A stretch of DNA of 60,769 bases from JBCCGE01 sp039029455 (GTDB lineage: Bacteria; Pseudomonadota; Gammaproteobacteria; Arenicellales; Poriferihabitantaceae), in NCBI GenBank assembly GCA_039029455.1, contig JBCCGE010000008.1, positions 1 to 60,769 on the forward strand. The letters are read 5' to 3'. Made by a program: the position numbers and the translations under genes. A model generated the notes under the pieces. That model saw nothing but the letters and a program-made list of their open reading frames with translations. It had not been told where the DNA came from and searched no databases. Of this stretch, positions 60,599 through 60,769 are shown one piece after another (positions within the stretch are counted from its first letter, which is position 1; each line of letters opens with the position of its first letter).

Positions 60599-60769
60599 GG
60601 TTACATCTCCTGTTAAAGCTAATTACAAGTGGAGCTGTTGGAGAACTCACTACCCGCTTATGCAATTCCCGTGCCAAAAAGTGAAAACCCAGCAAATTCA
60701 TCGGGTTACCTCAGAACTGCCGGTTTTGCGCTGAAGGTTTCAAGTCCTCAGTGTCTTTTTTAAACGACA

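Noticed and set aside
1..60769. tRNA, rRNA, CRISPR array, prophage or integrated element
   Set aside because: No cloverleaf-like sequence, regularly spaced repeat series, integrase or phage gene was seen on reading both strands. A short RNA gene could still be missed without a computed search.

Overview
The window reads as chromosome of a free-living, probably marine gammaproteobacterium. This rests on content and gene order: a yrfG/nudE pair, ubiE-ubiJ-ubiB, mutY-yggX, nudJ close to mnmA and purB close to pyrD, a yejABEF transporter and a DddP-type DMSP lyase. Base composition looks moderate and even throughout. I see no prophage, integrase, CRISPR array, rRNA or tRNA gene, so this is mostly core chromosome with accessory pockets. 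The genus cannot be fixed from the sequence alone.

Layout. 1-11.1 kb: the start of yrfG (minus), then a plus-strand run nudE, cysQ, adk, hemB, a DUF971 gene, ubiE, ubiJ, ubiB, a CLC channel, glutaryl-CoA dehydrogenase and a gamma-glutamylcyclotransferase-like gene. A short inverted-repeat element sits exactly at the gcdH stop codon. 11.2-13.1 kb: secreted fasciclin protein, a second type of short element, a strong terminator, a non-coding stretch and an outer-membrane beta-barrel protein. 13.3-17.5 kb: small-gene clusters (methyltransferase/Nudix/cupin; GFA/S4/DUF1653/thioesterase; TPR), plus an unusual minus-strand PqqD-like/GT25 fusion. 17.6-26.6 kb: aminotransferase, a membrane methyltransferase, MscS channel and the minus-strand purB-rlu-pyrD-MBL operon. 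26.7-31 kb: a minus-strand catabolic operon (SMP-30 lactonase, isopropylmalate-dehydrogenase-like enzyme, Gfo/Idh/MocA oxidoreductase, GntR regulator) with a divergent monooxygenase-fold gene and a perfect 18-bp palindrome between them. 31-35.9 kb: mnmA, nudJ, CysB-like LysR, yggX, mutY. 36-42 kb: yejABEF and a YcgN-like gene with near-continuous translational coupling. 42-51 kb: a 1108-residue adenylate cyclase/ATPase/TPR protein, FAD oxidoreductase, acyl-CoA ligase, DUF3047, patatin, glycosyltransferase. 51-60.8 kb: a second copy of the 11.8-kb element, LON-domain protein, acyltransferase, cystathionine beta-synthase, aldo/keto reductase, methyltransferase, MFS transporter, dddP and an EF-hand protein.

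Functional themes: ubiquinone and heme synthesis; sulfur metabolism spread over the window (cysQ, CysB-like regulator, cystathionine beta-synthase, DMSP cleavage); oxidation of an unidentified sugar or sugar acid; peptide uptake; and surface-polymer or glycosylation enzymes. The strongest leads for new biology are the PqqD-like/GT25 fusion, the uncharacterised GntR-controlled oxidation operon with its palindrome, the adenylate kinase with a histone-H1-like lysine tail, and the short inverted-repeat elements placed at gene borders.
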